From Halalkalibacillus halophilus DSM 18494 (GTDB taxonomy: Bacteria; Bacillota; Bacilli; Bacillales; Alkalibacillaceae): a DNA stretch of 64,000 bases. Below are positions 41,658 to 50,708 of the stretch, piece by piece. Both the position numbers and the translations under genes were made by a program. Under the pieces are notes generated by a model. It was not told the origin of the DNA and did no database searches. It saw only the letters and a list, made by a program, of their open reading frames with translations. The stretch is from the NCBI RefSeq assembly GCF_000423105.1, contig NZ_KE383978.1, positions 221,450-285,449 on the forward strand, given 5' to 3'. The first letter of the stretch is position 1; the number at the start of each line of letters is the position of its first letter.

Positions 41658-42104
41658 ATGAAAGTAGTACTAGCATCGGATCACGGAGGGGCAAATTTGC
41701 GCTCAGAGATTGCTTCTTTATTAGAAGAAATGCAAGTGGAATATACAGATAGTGGGTGTCATTGTGAAGGTTCTGTCGATTATCCAGATTACGCAATCCC
41801 AGCTGCAGAACGTGTTGCACAAGGGGAATTTGATTATGGAATTATCGTGTGTGGAACTGGAATTGGGATGTCGATTACAGCAAACAAAGTAAAAGGAGTT
41901 CGTTGTGCGCTAGTGCATGATGTGTTTAGTGCCAAAGCAACTCGTCAGCATAATAACGCAAACATGCTAGCGATGGGCGAACGTGTAATTGGTCCAGGGT
42001 TAGCGCGTGAAATCGTTACCGTATTCTTGTCATCAGACTACGAAGCAGGTAGACATGCAACACGTGTGGATAAAATCGAAGCTTATGAGAAGAAAAAGAA
42101 ATAG
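41658..42104 (+). CDS. rpiB: Ribose-5-phosphate isomerase B
   Basis: 148 aa. Converts ribose 5-phosphate and ribulose 5-phosphate in the pentose phosphate pathway. Sequence marks of RpiB/LacAB: ASDHGGANLRSEI at the start, YPDYAIPAAE, the catalytic Cys in VCGTGIGMSI (about residue 74) and QHNNANMLAMGERV. ATG start 27 nt after ywlE with TAAGGAGGGTG upstream. Confidence 0.95.
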   Translation: MKVVLASDHGGANLRSEIASLLEEMQVEYTDSGCHCEGSVDYPDYAIPAAERVAQGEFDYGIIVCGTGIGMSITANKVKGVRCALVHDVFSAKATRQHNNANMLAMGERVIGPGLAREIVTVFLSSDYEAGRHATRVDKIEAYEKKKK

Positions 42105-42161
42105 TTCTTTTCGGAAACTATGAAACTGTGAAAATTCTCCCAAAAAGAGGGGGTAATGTAG

Positions 42162-42704
42162 ATGAAAATTGAAACCATTGACCGCGAAATTCGTGCTATA
42201 ATGAAATCGTGGAAAGAAGCGGATCTCGTTCGTGAAAAAGACATCATGGTTGTCGGCTGTTCAACGAGTGAAATTACCGGACAACGTATTGGAACTGCCG
42301 GCAGTATGGAAATCGCAAAAACCATTTATGAAAAGGTGAAAGCGTTTCAAACGGGCACGGGTTGTGAATTAGCTTTTCAATGTTGTGAACATTTGAACCG
42401 TGCAATTGTTGTCGATCGTTCTGTACAGGAGCGTTACGGGTGGACAGTTGTTAATGCGATTCCACAGCGTTCAGCAGGTGGATCGATGGCAACGTATGCT
42501 TATGAAACCATGCGTGACCCCGTCCTAGTAGAATATATAACGGCAGATTATGGGATGGACATTGGTGATACAATGATTGGCATGCATTTGAAGCATGTTG
42601 CAGTCCCCTTACGTTTTCAACAGAAAAGTCTAGGCGAAGCCCATGTCACTTTTGCTAAAACACGACCGAAATTAATCGGAGGAATCCGCGCAATTTATGA
42701 GTAA
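42162..42704 (+). CDS. ywlG: YwlG family protein (DUF436, UPF0340)
   Basis: 180 aa, cytoplasmic. Recognised as UPF0340/YwlG by VVGCSTSEITGQRIGTAGS, FQCCEHLNRAIVVDR and HMIGMHLKHVAVP-like segments, and by its position between rpiB and glyA. The protein's function is not established. Cys residues in the CEHLN segment are conserved in the family. ATG after GAGGGGGTAATG. Confidence 0.9.
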   Translation: MKIETIDREIRAIMKSWKEADLVREKDIMVVGCSTSEITGQRIGTAGSMEIAKTIYEKVKAFQTGTGCELAFQCCEHLNRAIVVDRSVQERYGWTVVNAIPQRSAGGSMATYAYETMRDPVLVEYITADYGMDIGDTMIGMHLKHVAVPLRFQQKSLGEAHVTFAKTRPKLIGGIRAIYE

Positions 42705-42743
42705 CTTTTAAGGAGAAAGAGTAATCGGAGGAGGATTTTATTC

Positions 42744-43991
42744 ATGACGCATTTACACAACAAACTATCAGAAGTAGACCAGGCAATGTTAGATGCTATT
42801 AATTTAGAAAAAAATCGCCAACACGACAAAATCGAACTGATCGCATCAGAAAATTTCGTTTCAGAAGCGGTTATGGAAGCAGCTGGATCTGTTTTAACAA
42901 ACAAGTATGCAGAAGGTTACCCAGGGCGTCGTTATTACGGTGGCTGTGAATATGTAGATATCGCAGAAAACATCGCGCGTGACCGGGCAAAAGAATTATT
43001 TGGAGCAGAGTTCGTAAATGTGCAACCTCACTCCGGTGCCCAGGCAAATATGGCAGTTTATTTCACCGTTTTAAAGCCTGGCGACACGATTTTAGGAATG
43101 AATCTAAATCACGGTGGTCACTTAACACATGGTAGCCCAGTGAATTTCAGTGGAAAATTATATAATGTAGTTGATTACGGTGTCACAGAAGATTCCGAAA
43201 CGATCGATTATGATCAAGTATTAGCAAAAGCAAAAGAAGTACAGCCGAAGCTAATAGTTGCAGGAGCTTCAGCCTATCCACGTTCGATCGACTTTAAAAA
43301 ATTCCGTGAGATTGCTGATGAAGTTGGAGCTTATTTGTTAGTAGATATGGCGCACATCGCTGGGTTGGTCGCAACTGGTCATCATCCATCTCCAGTACCA
43401 CATGCTCATTTTGTGACCACAACTACGCACAAAACATTACGCGGACCTCGTGGTGGAATGATTTTATGCAAAGAAGAATTCGGTAAGAAAATCAATTCGA
43501 ATGTCTTCCCAGGAATGCAAGGTGGACCATTAATGCATGTGATCGCAGCAAAAGGTGTAGCATTTAAAGAGGCGCTTGACCCATCATTCAAAGACTATTC
43601 CAAGCAAGTAATCGACAATGCAAAACACTTAGGAGAAGCATTGAAAAATGAAGGCGTACGATTAGTTTCAGGTGGTACGGATAACCATTTATTACTATTA
43701 GACTTACAACCATTAGGATTAACTGGTAAAGTCGCTGAAAAGGCTTTAGATGAAGTAGGAGTAACCACCAATAAAAACACAATTCCTTTCGACCCTGAAA
43801 GCCCGTTTGTAACAAGTGGCGTTCGTATCGGAACAGCGGCAGTAACTACTCGCGGATTCAAGGAAAAAGAAATGGGCGAAGTTGCTGCAATTATTGCATT
43901 AACTCTCAAAAATCATGAAAATGAAGACAAATTAGAAGAAGCAAAATCGCGTGTACAAGCATTAGCAGATCAATTTCCAATGTATAAATAA
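42744..43991 (+). CDS. glyA: Serine hydroxymethyltransferase
   Basis: 415 aa PLP enzyme that converts serine and tetrahydrofolate to glycine and methylene-tetrahydrofolate. The start includes ELIASENFVS, the Tyr-rich GYPGRRYYGGCEYVD, VDMAHIAGLVATG and the PLP lysine in TTTTHKTLRGPRGG (about residue 226). Length and motifs are complete. Strong site GGAGGAGG upstream. Followed by a hairpin and the separate upp promoter. Confidence 0.97.
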   Translation: MTHLHNKLSEVDQAMLDAINLEKNRQHDKIELIASENFVSEAVMEAAGSVLTNKYAEGYPGRRYYGGCEYVDIAENIARDRAKELFGAEFVNVQPHSGAQANMAVYFTVLKPGDTILGMNLNHGGHLTHGSPVNFSGKLYNVVDYGVTEDSETIDYDQVLAKAKEVQPKLIVAGASAYPRSIDFKKFREIADEVGAYLLVDMAHIAGLVATGHHPSPVPHAHFVTTTTHKTLRGPRGGMILCKEEFGKKINSNVFPGMQGGPLMHVIAAKGVAFKEALDPSFKDYSKQVIDNAKHLGEALKNEGVRLVSGGTDNHLLLLDLQPLGLTGKVAEKALDEVGVTTNKNTIPFDPESPFVTSGVRIGTAAVTTRGFKEKEMGEVAAIIALTLKNHENEDKLEEAKSRVQALADQFPMYK

Positions 43992-43997
43992 TTGGTA

Positions 43998-44029
43998 GGA
44001 AGTGGCGGAACTACTCGTCACTTCCTTTC
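43998..44029 (+). terminator. Hairpin after glyA, likely terminator
   Basis: GGAAGTGGCG and CGTCACTTCC around an 8-nt loop, then TTTC. The T tract is short. Confidence 0.5.
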
Positions 44030-44067
44030 TATGTGTATTTTGCAAAAAATATCATTGCCGGAGCCGG

Positions 44068-44096
44068 TTGCAACTGACGACTGTTTTCGCTACAAT
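44068..44096 (+). promoter_or_regulatory. SigA promoter of upp
   Basis: TTGCAA (44068-44073), 17-nt spacer, TACAAT (44091-44096), about 33 nt before the TTG start. Confidence 0.65.
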
Positions 44097-44129
44097 TCAA
44101 TAGATATCTTACAAAAGGAGAGGTTCGAT

Positions 44130-44759
44130 TTGGGTAAATTGTACGTATTTGATCATCCATTAATTCAGCATAAAATAACTTATATTCGTGATAAAAACAC
44201 AGGAACAAAAGCATTTCGTGAACTAGTTGATGAGGTTTCAGCTCTCATGATGTTTGAAATCACAAGAGAACTACCTTTAGAAGAAGTGGAAGTAGAAACG
44301 CCAGTATCCCTAGCGAAATCCCATGTACTAGCAGGGAAAAAACTTGGAATAATTCCAATCTTACGTGCAGGACTAGGAATGGTTGACGGGATCGTAAACT
44401 TGGTTCCAGCTGCAAAAATCGGACATGTCGGCCTATACCGTGATCCAGATACATTAAAACCAGTCGAATACTATATAAAATTACCATCTGATATTCACGA
44501 ACGTGAACTAATCGTCACAGACCCAATGCTAGCAACAGGCGGCTCAGCCATTGAAGCCATCCACTCCCTGAAAAAACGCGGCGCAACACAAATCCGCCTC
44601 ATGTGCCTAATCGCAGCACCAGAAGGAGTCGAAGCAGTACAAGAAGCCCACCCTGACGTAGACATCTACGTAGCCGGCTTAGACGAAAAACTGAACGAAA
44701 AAGGATACATCGTGCCCGGACTAGGAGACGCAGGAGACCGATTGTTTGGGACGAAGTAA
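44130..44759 (+). CDS. upp: Uracil phosphoribosyltransferase
   Basis: 209 aa. Salvages uracil with PRPP to UMP. Shows HPLIQHKITYIRD near the start, ILRAGLGMVDG and the PRPP loop TDPMLATGGSAIEA. The true start is TTG 44130 with AAAGGAGAGG upstream; the frame is open back to 43992 but that part has the glyA terminator and the promoter. Followed by a strong terminator and then the inserted region at 44843. Confidence 0.96.
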   Translation: MGKLYVFDHPLIQHKITYIRDKNTGTKAFRELVDEVSALMMFEITRELPLEEVEVETPVSLAKSHVLAGKKLGIIPILRAGLGMVDGIVNLVPAAKIGHVGLYRDPDTLKPVEYYIKLPSDIHERELIVTDPMLATGGSAIEAIHSLKKRGATQIRLMCLIAAPEGVEAVQEAHPDVDIYVAGLDEKLNEKGYIVPGLGDAGDRLFGTK

Positions 44760-44768
44760 GGGAATAGG

Positions 44769-44801
44769 AAAGATCGCCAATGAAGGCGATCTTTTTTATT
44801 T
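44769..44801 (+). terminator. Terminator of upp
   Basis: AAAGATCGCC and GGCGATCTTT with loop AATGAA, followed by TTT and a further T-rich run. Confidence 0.9.
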
Positions 44802-44842
44802 TTCTACATAGTAGGAGAGATTCTTTTTTAGAGAATTACGGT

Positions 44843-45047
44843 CAATCAGTTGTTAGGAAGTCCAATCAGTCGTTAAGGTGCTCCAATCAGTTGTTAGGAA
44901 GTCCAATCAGTCGTTAAGGTGTTCCAATCAGTTGTTAGGAAGTCCAATCAGTCGTTAAGGCGCTCCAATCAGTTGTTATGAGGTCCAATCAGTCGTTAAG
45001 GTGTTTCAATCAGTTGTTAGGATGCCCGATCAGTCGTTAAGGAATTT
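44843..45047. repeat. Fixed-pitch phrase array (CAATCAG type, copy 2)
   Basis: Ten CAATCAG/CGATCAG units start at 44843, 44863, 44884, 44904, 44925, 44945, 44966, 44986, 45007 and 45027. The spacing alternates strictly 20, 21, 20, 21, so the full repeat is 41 nt made of two halves, CAATCAGTTGTTAGGAAGTC and CAATCAGTCGTTAAGG plus a few variable bases. Same phrases as the array at 3-125, about 45 kb away. It lies between the upp terminator and the 3' end of the NERD gene. Confidence 0.92.
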
Positions 45048-45066
45048 CAACTTAAGTAAATTATAT

Positions 45067-46017
45067 CTATACATAGTAAACAGTATGTCTATAGCTACCT
45101 TCTTTTCTTTTGCAAGAGTTGATTAGCATACGTTTAACAACTTCCGAAGACTCCACCCGCAAAAACTCCCTAGCCTCCTTATTTGTAATGCGCTCTCCAT
45201 AAATATGCTTATATTCCTGCAGTGCTTTACGGTGAGCTTGCGAATCTTGGTGACCACAACTAGGACAGTGCCAACTTCGCTTACTCCGATTCATCATATC
45301 GATCTTACATCCTGTGCACCAGACTCCACAGCGAATTCGATCTCGAGAAATTCCGAATTGATCGACTAAATTTACATGATGTTTCTCCGCATGCTCTTTC
45401 AATTTAAAAGCCAAACTCTTTAAATCCTGCATACGATAATAATCTTGTTTATAAAATTGTTGTAATTCGGGTAGTCGATTTAAAATTTGTTGGGAGTAAA
45501 TGAAGTCTTGTTCGGGTGACATAAGTGTTAATGTTGCGGAAGGTTCTGCGAAGACAGCGAGTGTGTGAATCGGGATTGGTGGGGCATTCCAATACTGAAG
45601 TTTGCTCTGGAGATGTTTCTTTTGTATGGAGGCTTGTGTGACTGGGCAGTCGTAGCGTCTTGTCCCACCATGTTCCAATACTTTTTCTAATTTGCGGGTC
45701 TGTGGATCATAAGTAAAGTTTCCGTGAAAAGTCTTCACTTCCACAATCAGTAGAAAACTTTTAAAAAGCAGCAAATGATCAATTTGAAAATAACCACTAC
45801 TATGACTTAAGCGAAGATCACTTAACCTGATTGCCTGGTCCGAGACCATTTTAAAATAATAATCAAGTGACTTCTCCCCGTAATAACCAGTTGTCTCTTT
45901 CTTCAATTGAATTTCAAACTTTTCATACAGTGGGTCGCCGACAGAAAGTCTTGGTGTAATAGCTTCTAGAGCGAGGAGTTTCGAGGGTTTTTGAAGCGGT
46001 GAAAAATTCAAAGTCAT
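45067..46017 (-). CDS. NERD-domain protein with a C-terminal zinc ribbon
   Basis: 316 aa. The nuclease-related NERD domain (about 45-160) shows GEKSLDYYF, the Asp in YFQIDHLLLF and EVK in LLIVEVKTFHGNF, a PD-(D/E)xK-like set. The C-terminal third has two Cys pairs, CTGCK and CPSCGH, suggesting a zinc ribbon, followed by a basic region. DNA processing is plausible but no function is shown for this group. Start ATG on the minus strand with TTTAGGAGGA. It is not part of the conserved upp-atp order and lies with the protease gene in an inserted segment. Confidence 0.8.
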   Translation of the reverse strand: MTLNFSPLQKPSKLLALEAITPRLSVGDPLYEKFEIQLKKETTGYYGEKSLDYYFKMVSDQAIRLSDLRLSHSSGYFQIDHLLLFKSFLLIVEVKTFHGNFTYDPQTRKLEKVLEHGGTRRYDCPVTQASIQKKHLQSKLQYWNAPPIPIHTLAVFAEPSATLTLMSPEQDFIYSQQILNRLPELQQFYKQDYYRMQDLKSLAFKLKEHAEKHHVNLVDQFGISRDRIRCGVWCTGCKIDMMNRSKRSWHCPSCGHQDSQAHRKALQEYKHIYGERITNKEAREFLRVESSEVVKRMLINSCKRKEGSYRHTVYYV

Positions 46018-46140
46018 TCCTCCTAAATTTATTCATACTTTATTATAGCCTTAAACCGCATCATTTCCTACATTTCTCCAAATTCCAGTGCATGATTTTG
46101 TCGTAATGCCTCATCCTATTCATAGAGAAAGGGTGATCAT

Positions 46141-48237
46141 GTGGGAAGAATGATTTTATTAATAGGCTTCAGCTTATTTTTATATACAAATTCCATTCAC
46201 GCAGAAGAGAAAACTACGTGGGTAATCGAAGTAGAAAATGTGGTGGAGTTCCAACAAGAGCTAGAAAAGAATTATCCACAAATAGAGGTAATTTACACGT
46301 TTGATTTATTATTAGAAGCAGTTGCAGTTCAAGCTTCTCCTGAAAAAATTCAACAGCTGCAACAACATGAACAAGTAGTCAGTATTTCTGAGTCAAAAAC
46401 CTATCAGCTTGATCATCAACAAAATGAAACCGAATCCCCGTCGAAATTACCAAATTACTCCCTGAATGAAACGTCGGTCTATACTGGAAAAAACGTTAAG
46501 GTAGGCATCATCGACACTGGAATAGATTATACACATCCAGATTTACAGAAAAATTTCCGAGGTGGATTTGACGTGATTGATTTTGACGATGATCCACAGG
46601 AAACCCTCCCCCAACAAGGCTTACCTACAAATCATGGTACCCACGTGGCGGGGATCATTGGTGCTAATGGAAAGTTGAAGGGAGTGGCACCTGATGCTGA
46701 TATTTATGGCTATCGAGCGCTCGGTCAAGGTGGCATGGGAACTTCTGCTCAAATCATCGCTGCACTTGAAATGGCGGTAAAAGATGGGATGGAAGTAATC
46801 AATATGTCGCTTGGGAATCAAGTGAATAGCCCGGACGATCCGATGGCAAAAGCAGTTGATGCTGCATATGAACAAGGCACATTAATTGTTACTGCTAACG
46901 GGAATTCTGGGCCGGAAGAATGGACAGTAGCTGCACCTGCCACTTCTGAACATGCTATTTCAGTTGGAGCATTAGCACATCCACAGCAAACACCAGTTTT
47001 CCACATAAAAGATCAAGTTATCCCCATTCGCGCTATACCTAATACACCTAAGTGGCAGCTTAAAAAAAGTTATCCACTGCTAGTAGTGGATAATGTGGAT
47101 AAACCCACTCCAAATACCCACAATAAGATCCTACTTATTAACAGTGAACTAGCAAGTTATCCACAAATTGTGCACAAACTCAAGGGAAGCGAGGCTGTGG
47201 CAGCTATTATATACGCTTCGACGGAAGAAGATCCCAATCTGTGGGAATTTGTAGAATCAGACGTTCCAATTGCTTATCTTACAGAAGAGGAGGCAAACAT
47301 CGTTCAAGAAGAGGAGTGGTTGGATACACAATACGAGGAAGCCCCTTCTCAAGTTGCACCATTTAGCTCTAGAGGACCATCAACTTCAAATTGGGAAATT
47401 AAACCGGATGTATTAGCTCCGGGTGTGGAAATTGTAAGTACCGTTCCAGAAGGATATGCAAGTATGAACGGGACGAGCATGGCAGCCCCCTATATTACGG
47501 GTATTCTGGCATTGTTGAAGGAAGCTTTTCCACAATCTTCACCTGAGCAGTTGAAACAGAAGTTATTCACAGCAGTAGAGCCAGGCTTTGAAAATACCCC
47601 ACCAAACATACAAGGTGCTGGTGCGATTCAAGTCGACAAGCTCTTCAACCAAACATATCAGCTGGAACGAAAAGCACTTAACTTTGGGAAGCTCTCAAAA
47701 GACAATCGCTTTTCCAATCAAGAGATTTCCATTACGAATAAGGAACAACATCCCATCAACGTTATGTTTAAAGTACCTAAACGAGAACAAGGGTATATTT
47801 TTCAGTTGCCAATGGCGAAAAAAATACCACCAGACACAACAGAAACCTTTGAGTTTTCAGCTAAATATAATGACCACTTGAAAAGAAACAGCATGCAGCA
47901 AGGATATTTTGAAGTGCAAATTGATCAAAAGGAGGAAAAGCTTCCTTATTTAATAGTTCACGAGGACGAACCTTACCCTCGAATTACCGGTTTGGAATGG
48001 CATAAGAATCAAACGATTGTCTTTAATGCTGCGCAAGAAATAGATTCCTTAGCAATGACGTTTTTCACAAATGATCTTTATGAAAAGGTACAAATCGAGT
48101 TAGAAAATGTGCCAGAAGGACGCTTTAATGAACAAATAAGCATAGATGATTTACAACTGGGAACCTATACCATTATTATGGAAATTGAAGTGGATGGGTA
48201 TACTACGTATCAACAGGAACAGATCAATATTTTTTAA
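46141..48237 (+). CDS. Secreted subtilisin-like serine protease (S8, Vpr-like)
   Basis: 698 aa. Signal peptide about 1-21 (cut near HAEE), an I9-type propeptide (about 25-105), then a peptidase S8 domain with Asp in GIIDTGIDYTHPD, His in NHGTHVAGIIG and Ser in NGTSMAAPY. An insert of about 140 residues before the Ser (about 280-400) is probably a PA domain, as in Vpr and related proteases. A beta-rich C-terminal part of about 200 residues follows. GTG start after AAAGGGTGATC. Likely an extracellular protease supplying peptides. It sits between upp and atp, where B. subtilis has no protease. Confidence 0.88.
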   Translation: MGRMILLIGFSLFLYTNSIHAEEKTTWVIEVENVVEFQQELEKNYPQIEVIYTFDLLLEAVAVQASPEKIQQLQQHEQVVSISESKTYQLDHQQNETESPSKLPNYSLNETSVYTGKNVKVGIIDTGIDYTHPDLQKNFRGGFDVIDFDDDPQETLPQQGLPTNHGTHVAGIIGANGKLKGVAPDADIYGYRALGQGGMGTSAQIIAALEMAVKDGMEVINMSLGNQVNSPDDPMAKAVDAAYEQGTLIVTANGNSGPEEWTVAAPATSEHAISVGALAHPQQTPVFHIKDQVIPIRAIPNTPKWQLKKSYPLLVVDNVDKPTPNTHNKILLINSELASYPQIVHKLKGSEAVAAIIYASTEEDPNLWEFVESDVPIAYLTEEEANIVQEEEWLDTQYEEAPSQVAPFSSRGPSTSNWEIKPDVLAPGVEIVSTVPEGYASMNGTSMAAPYITGILALLKEAFPQSSPEQLKQKLFTAVEPGFENTPPNIQGAGAIQVDKLFNQTYQLERKALNFGKLSKDNRFSNQEISITNKEQHPINVMFKVPKREQGYIFQLPMAKKIPPDTTETFEFSAKYNDHLKRNSMQQGYFEVQIDQKEEKLPYLIVHEDEPYPRITGLEWHKNQTIVFNAAQEIDSLAMTFFTNDLYEKVQIELENVPEGRFNEQISIDDLQLGTYTIIMEIEVDGYTTYQQEQINIF

Positions 48238-48305
48238 GAAAATTTTATTCCGATCTATGGTCAATTTATTGTCACATTAAATGTAGAAAAACTTAAGATA
48301 ATGAA

Positions 48306-48334
48306 TTGACTTATACACAGGGCTATTGTATGCT
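48306..48334 (+). promoter_or_regulatory. SigA promoter of the ATP synthase operon
   Basis: TTGACT (48306-48311), 17-nt spacer, TATGCT (48329-48334). The leader to atpZ is about 140 nt and rich in A and T; no clear structured element was seen in it. Confidence 0.65.
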
Positions 48335-48478
48335 AATTTAGTGTGGAATGATAAGGCTTACAAACGAAAAAAGCTGTTTTATAAACGCATTTTTTGTTTG
48401 TTCATGTCTCATCGTGATTGCTGATTTGTCAGTAGTCAACGCACTTTTTGTCTGAAATAACTCGAAGGAGGACCAACA

Positions 48479-48694
48479 ATGAATAATCCACTTCGAGGAA
48501 TGGCGATTACTTCTGCCATCCTAAGCCATTTATCTGGCGCGGTCATAGTCGGTATTTTTGCCGGCAGATGGATCGATGGATATTTTCAGACAAGCCCGCT
48601 TTTTTTGCTGATTGGAATCTTTCTTGGATTGGCCGCTGGTGTGTACGGAACCACCGTATTAGTTAAAAAGTTTTTAGGAGACGACGCATCATGA
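48479..48694 (+). CDS. atpZ: ATP synthase-associated protein AtpZ
   Basis: 71 aa, two membrane segments (about 10-30 and 38-60) typical of the AtpZ/AtpI family. Encoded first in the operon, as in alkaliphilic Bacillus pseudofirmus; there AtpZ with AtpI has been linked to magnesium or calcium transport. ATG start with GAAGGAGG. Overlaps atpI by 4 nt (ATGA). Confidence 0.85.
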   Translation: MNNPLRGMAITSAILSHLSGAVIVGIFAGRWIDGYFQTSPLFLLIGIFLGLAAGVYGTTVLVKKFLGDDAS

Positions 48695-49080
48695 AAAATT
48701 ATACATATATGGCCAATCGACAACGGAAATATATGCTTTATTTCCTTGCGCTCTCCGTTGTTGGCTGGGGCTTTACGGATTATGAAAGTGTATTTCTAGG
48801 TTTAATTCTGGGACAAGTAGTCGGATTTTATAATCTATTTATTCTTCAGAAGAAGATTGATACAGTTGGTGAAAAAGCTGCCACGAACCAAACAGCAAAA
48901 TCATTCGGAACATTATCGCGTTTTGCCGGTGCGGCGCTCGTCGTTGTGATCGTTATGCGATTCCCCGAATACTTTCATTTAATCGCAGCAGTGATAGGTT
49001 TAATGACGCCTTATATGGTCATTATGATAGATTTTATTTTCCATCACAAAGAGACTACCACTACGAAAAGGGGTGAATGA
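48691..49080 (+). CDS. atpI: ATP synthase protein I
   Basis: 129 aa, four membrane segments, small conserved subunit-I family involved in assembly of the c ring. Position between atpZ and atpB and length match Bacillus AtpI. The start ATG overlaps the atpZ stop. A Lys/Thr-rich C-terminal tail ends it 1 nt before the atpB GTG. Confidence 0.85.
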   Translation: MKNYTYMANRQRKYMLYFLALSVVGWGFTDYESVFLGLILGQVVGFYNLFILQKKIDTVGEKAATNQTAKSFGTLSRFAGAALVVVIVMRFPEYFHLIAAVIGLMTPYMVIMIDFIFHHKETTTTKRGE

Positions 49081-49081
49081 T

Positions 49082-49804
49082 GTGGATCACGGTGCACCTA
49101 CATGGGAAAATGCTTTTGGATTAAGTTGGTTAGACTTTAATATTTCAAACGTTATTATGACTGTTGTTGTTTCACTTATTGTATTTCTTATTGCACTATA
49201 TGGTAGTAAGCAACTTCAACGAAAACCAACTGGATTCCAGAACTTTATAGAGTGGATTATCGACTTCGTAAAAGGAATGATTTCTAGTACGATGGATTGG
49301 AAGACTGGTAAACAGTTCCTTCCATTAGCGATTACGCTACTCATGTATATTTTTATTGCGAACCTATTAGGTATTATGTTCATGGTTGTTTACAATGGGG
49401 ATCTTTGGTGGAAATCGCCAACAGCTGACCCAGGTATTACATTAACACTTGCCGTAATGGTAGTTGCTCTAACGCATTACTACGGTGTTAAATTAAAAGG
49501 TGGAAAAGGCTATATTAAAGAATATTTCAAGCCAATCCCACTCTTATTCCCACTGAAAATCATCGAGGAATTTGCCAACACATTAACGCTAGGTATGCGT
49601 TTATATGGTAATATCTTCGCTGGTGAGGTGCTATTAGCATTACTTGTTGCTTTCATGGCATCAGGTATGTTCGAAGCGGCAGCAGGTTTCTTACCGATGC
49701 TTGCTTGGCAAGGATTTAAACTATTTATTGGTGCAATCCAAGCCTTCATATTCGTTATGTTAACAATGGTTTATATGGCTCACAAAGTGTCAACAGACCA
49801 TTAA
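49082..49804 (+). CDS. atpB: ATP synthase F0 subunit a
   Basis: About 240 aa membrane stator subunit forming the proton half-channels. Five or six membrane segments; the essential Arg is in LGMRLYGNIFAGEV (about residue 180) and the last helix has IGAIQAFIFVMLTMVY. Start placed at GTG 49082 (MDHGAPTWENAFG), because GTG 49073 lies in the site AAAGGGGTGAATG. Follows atpI. Confidence 0.95.
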   Translation: MDHGAPTWENAFGLSWLDFNISNVIMTVVVSLIVFLIALYGSKQLQRKPTGFQNFIEWIIDFVKGMISSTMDWKTGKQFLPLAITLLMYIFIANLLGIMFMVVYNGDLWWKSPTADPGITLTLAVMVVALTHYYGVKLKGGKGYIKEYFKPIPLLFPLKIIEEFANTLTLGMRLYGNIFAGEVLLALLVAFMASGMFEAAAGFLPMLAWQGFKLFIGAIQAFIFVMLTMVYMAHKVSTDH

Positions 49805-49855
49805 ACATTATAAAATTCAAAAAAATATTTAATACATTCTTGAGGAGGATCACAA

Positions 49856-50062
49856 ATGGAAGTTTTAGCAGCTGCAATCGCAGTAGGTTTAGCGGCACTT
49901 GGTGCTGGTATTGGTAATGGTTTAATCGTAAGTCGTACAGTAGAGGGTATCTCTCGTCAACCAGAATTACGCGGTGCTCTACAAACGACAATGTTTATCG
50001 GGGTAGCTTTAGTTGAGGCAGTTCCGATTATTGCAGTAGTTATTGCATTTATGGTTATGTAA
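49856..50062 (+). CDS. atpE: ATP synthase F0 subunit c
   Basis: 68-aa hairpin of the c ring. The first helix has the glycine motif G16-x-G18-x-G20-x-G22, the polar loop R34-Q35-P36, and the second helix the ion-carrying Glu54 in ALVEAVPIIA. Residues needed for sodium binding are not apparent, so it is a proton type (inference). ATG with TGAGGAGGATC upstream. Confidence 0.97.
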   Translation: MEVLAAAIAVGLAALGAGIGNGLIVSRTVEGISRQPELRGALQTTMFIGVALVEAVPIIAVVIAFMVM

Positions 50063-50186
50063 TAAAACTTTTTCCTTAAGGTTTTATTACATGACATGAG
50101 AATAATGGCGAAGTGAAGGGATTTGTACTTCGCCATTCCTTTATGTAAAGCCTTATACGGATGATTAGGCGAAAGGAGTGAAAGCT

Positions 50187-50708
50187 TTGCTAGACCAACG
50201 TTTATACACATTGAACGCAGAAATGGGCTTAATGTTTGGAGATATGATTGTGCAACTAGTGATGTTTATCATCCTACTAGCATTAATCACGAAATTTGCT
50301 TGGCGTCCATTAATGAACGTCATGGAAGAACGTGAGAATCATATTGCGAATGAAATAGATTCTGCTGAAAAAAGCAGACAAGAATCAGAGCGTCTGATGA
50401 GAGAAGCACAAGACGAGTTAAAAGGTACACGTCAAAATGCACAACAAATCATTGAAGATGCAAAATTAACAGCTAAAGACCAAGAAGAAACACTTATTGC
50501 AGAAGCGAAACAAGAAGCAGAACGCATTAAGATTAATGCTCGCCAAGAAATCGAACAAGAGAAAGAGAAAGCGATTCAAGCACTTCAAGCGCAAGTTGGA
50601 ACGTTATCCGTTCAGATTGCAAGCAAAGTAATTGAGAAAGAGCTTTCTATGGAAGAACAAGAAACGCTTATTAACGAGTACTTAGAAAAAGTAGGCGAAA
50701 ATAAATGA
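50187..50708 (+). CDS. atpF: ATP synthase F0 subunit b
   Basis: About 173 aa. One N-terminal membrane helix (about 13-35), then a long charged coiled coil with heptads rich in Glu, Lys, Arg and Ala that forms the peripheral stalk. Start placed at TTG 50187 (MLDQRLYTLN) with GAAAGGAGTG upstream; GTG 50178 is in that site. Overlaps atpH by 4 nt. Confidence 0.93.
   Translation: MLDQRLYTLNAEMGLMFGDMIVQLVMFIILLALITKFAWRPLMNVMEERENHIANEIDSAEKSRQESERLMREAQDELKGTRQNAQQIIEDAKLTAKDQEETLIAEAKQEAERIKINARQEIEQEKEKAIQALQAQVGTLSVQIASKVIEKELSMEEQETLINEYLEKVGENK

Noticed and set aside
43992..44129. N-terminal extension of uracil phosphoribosyltransferase
   Set aside because: The extra codons contain the glyA hairpin and the upp promoter; TTG 44130 has the proper ribosome-binding site and gives the normal length.
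44843..45047. CRISPR array
   Set aside because: Repeat units are only about 20 nt with almost no spacer, the phrases decay, and no cas genes are present.
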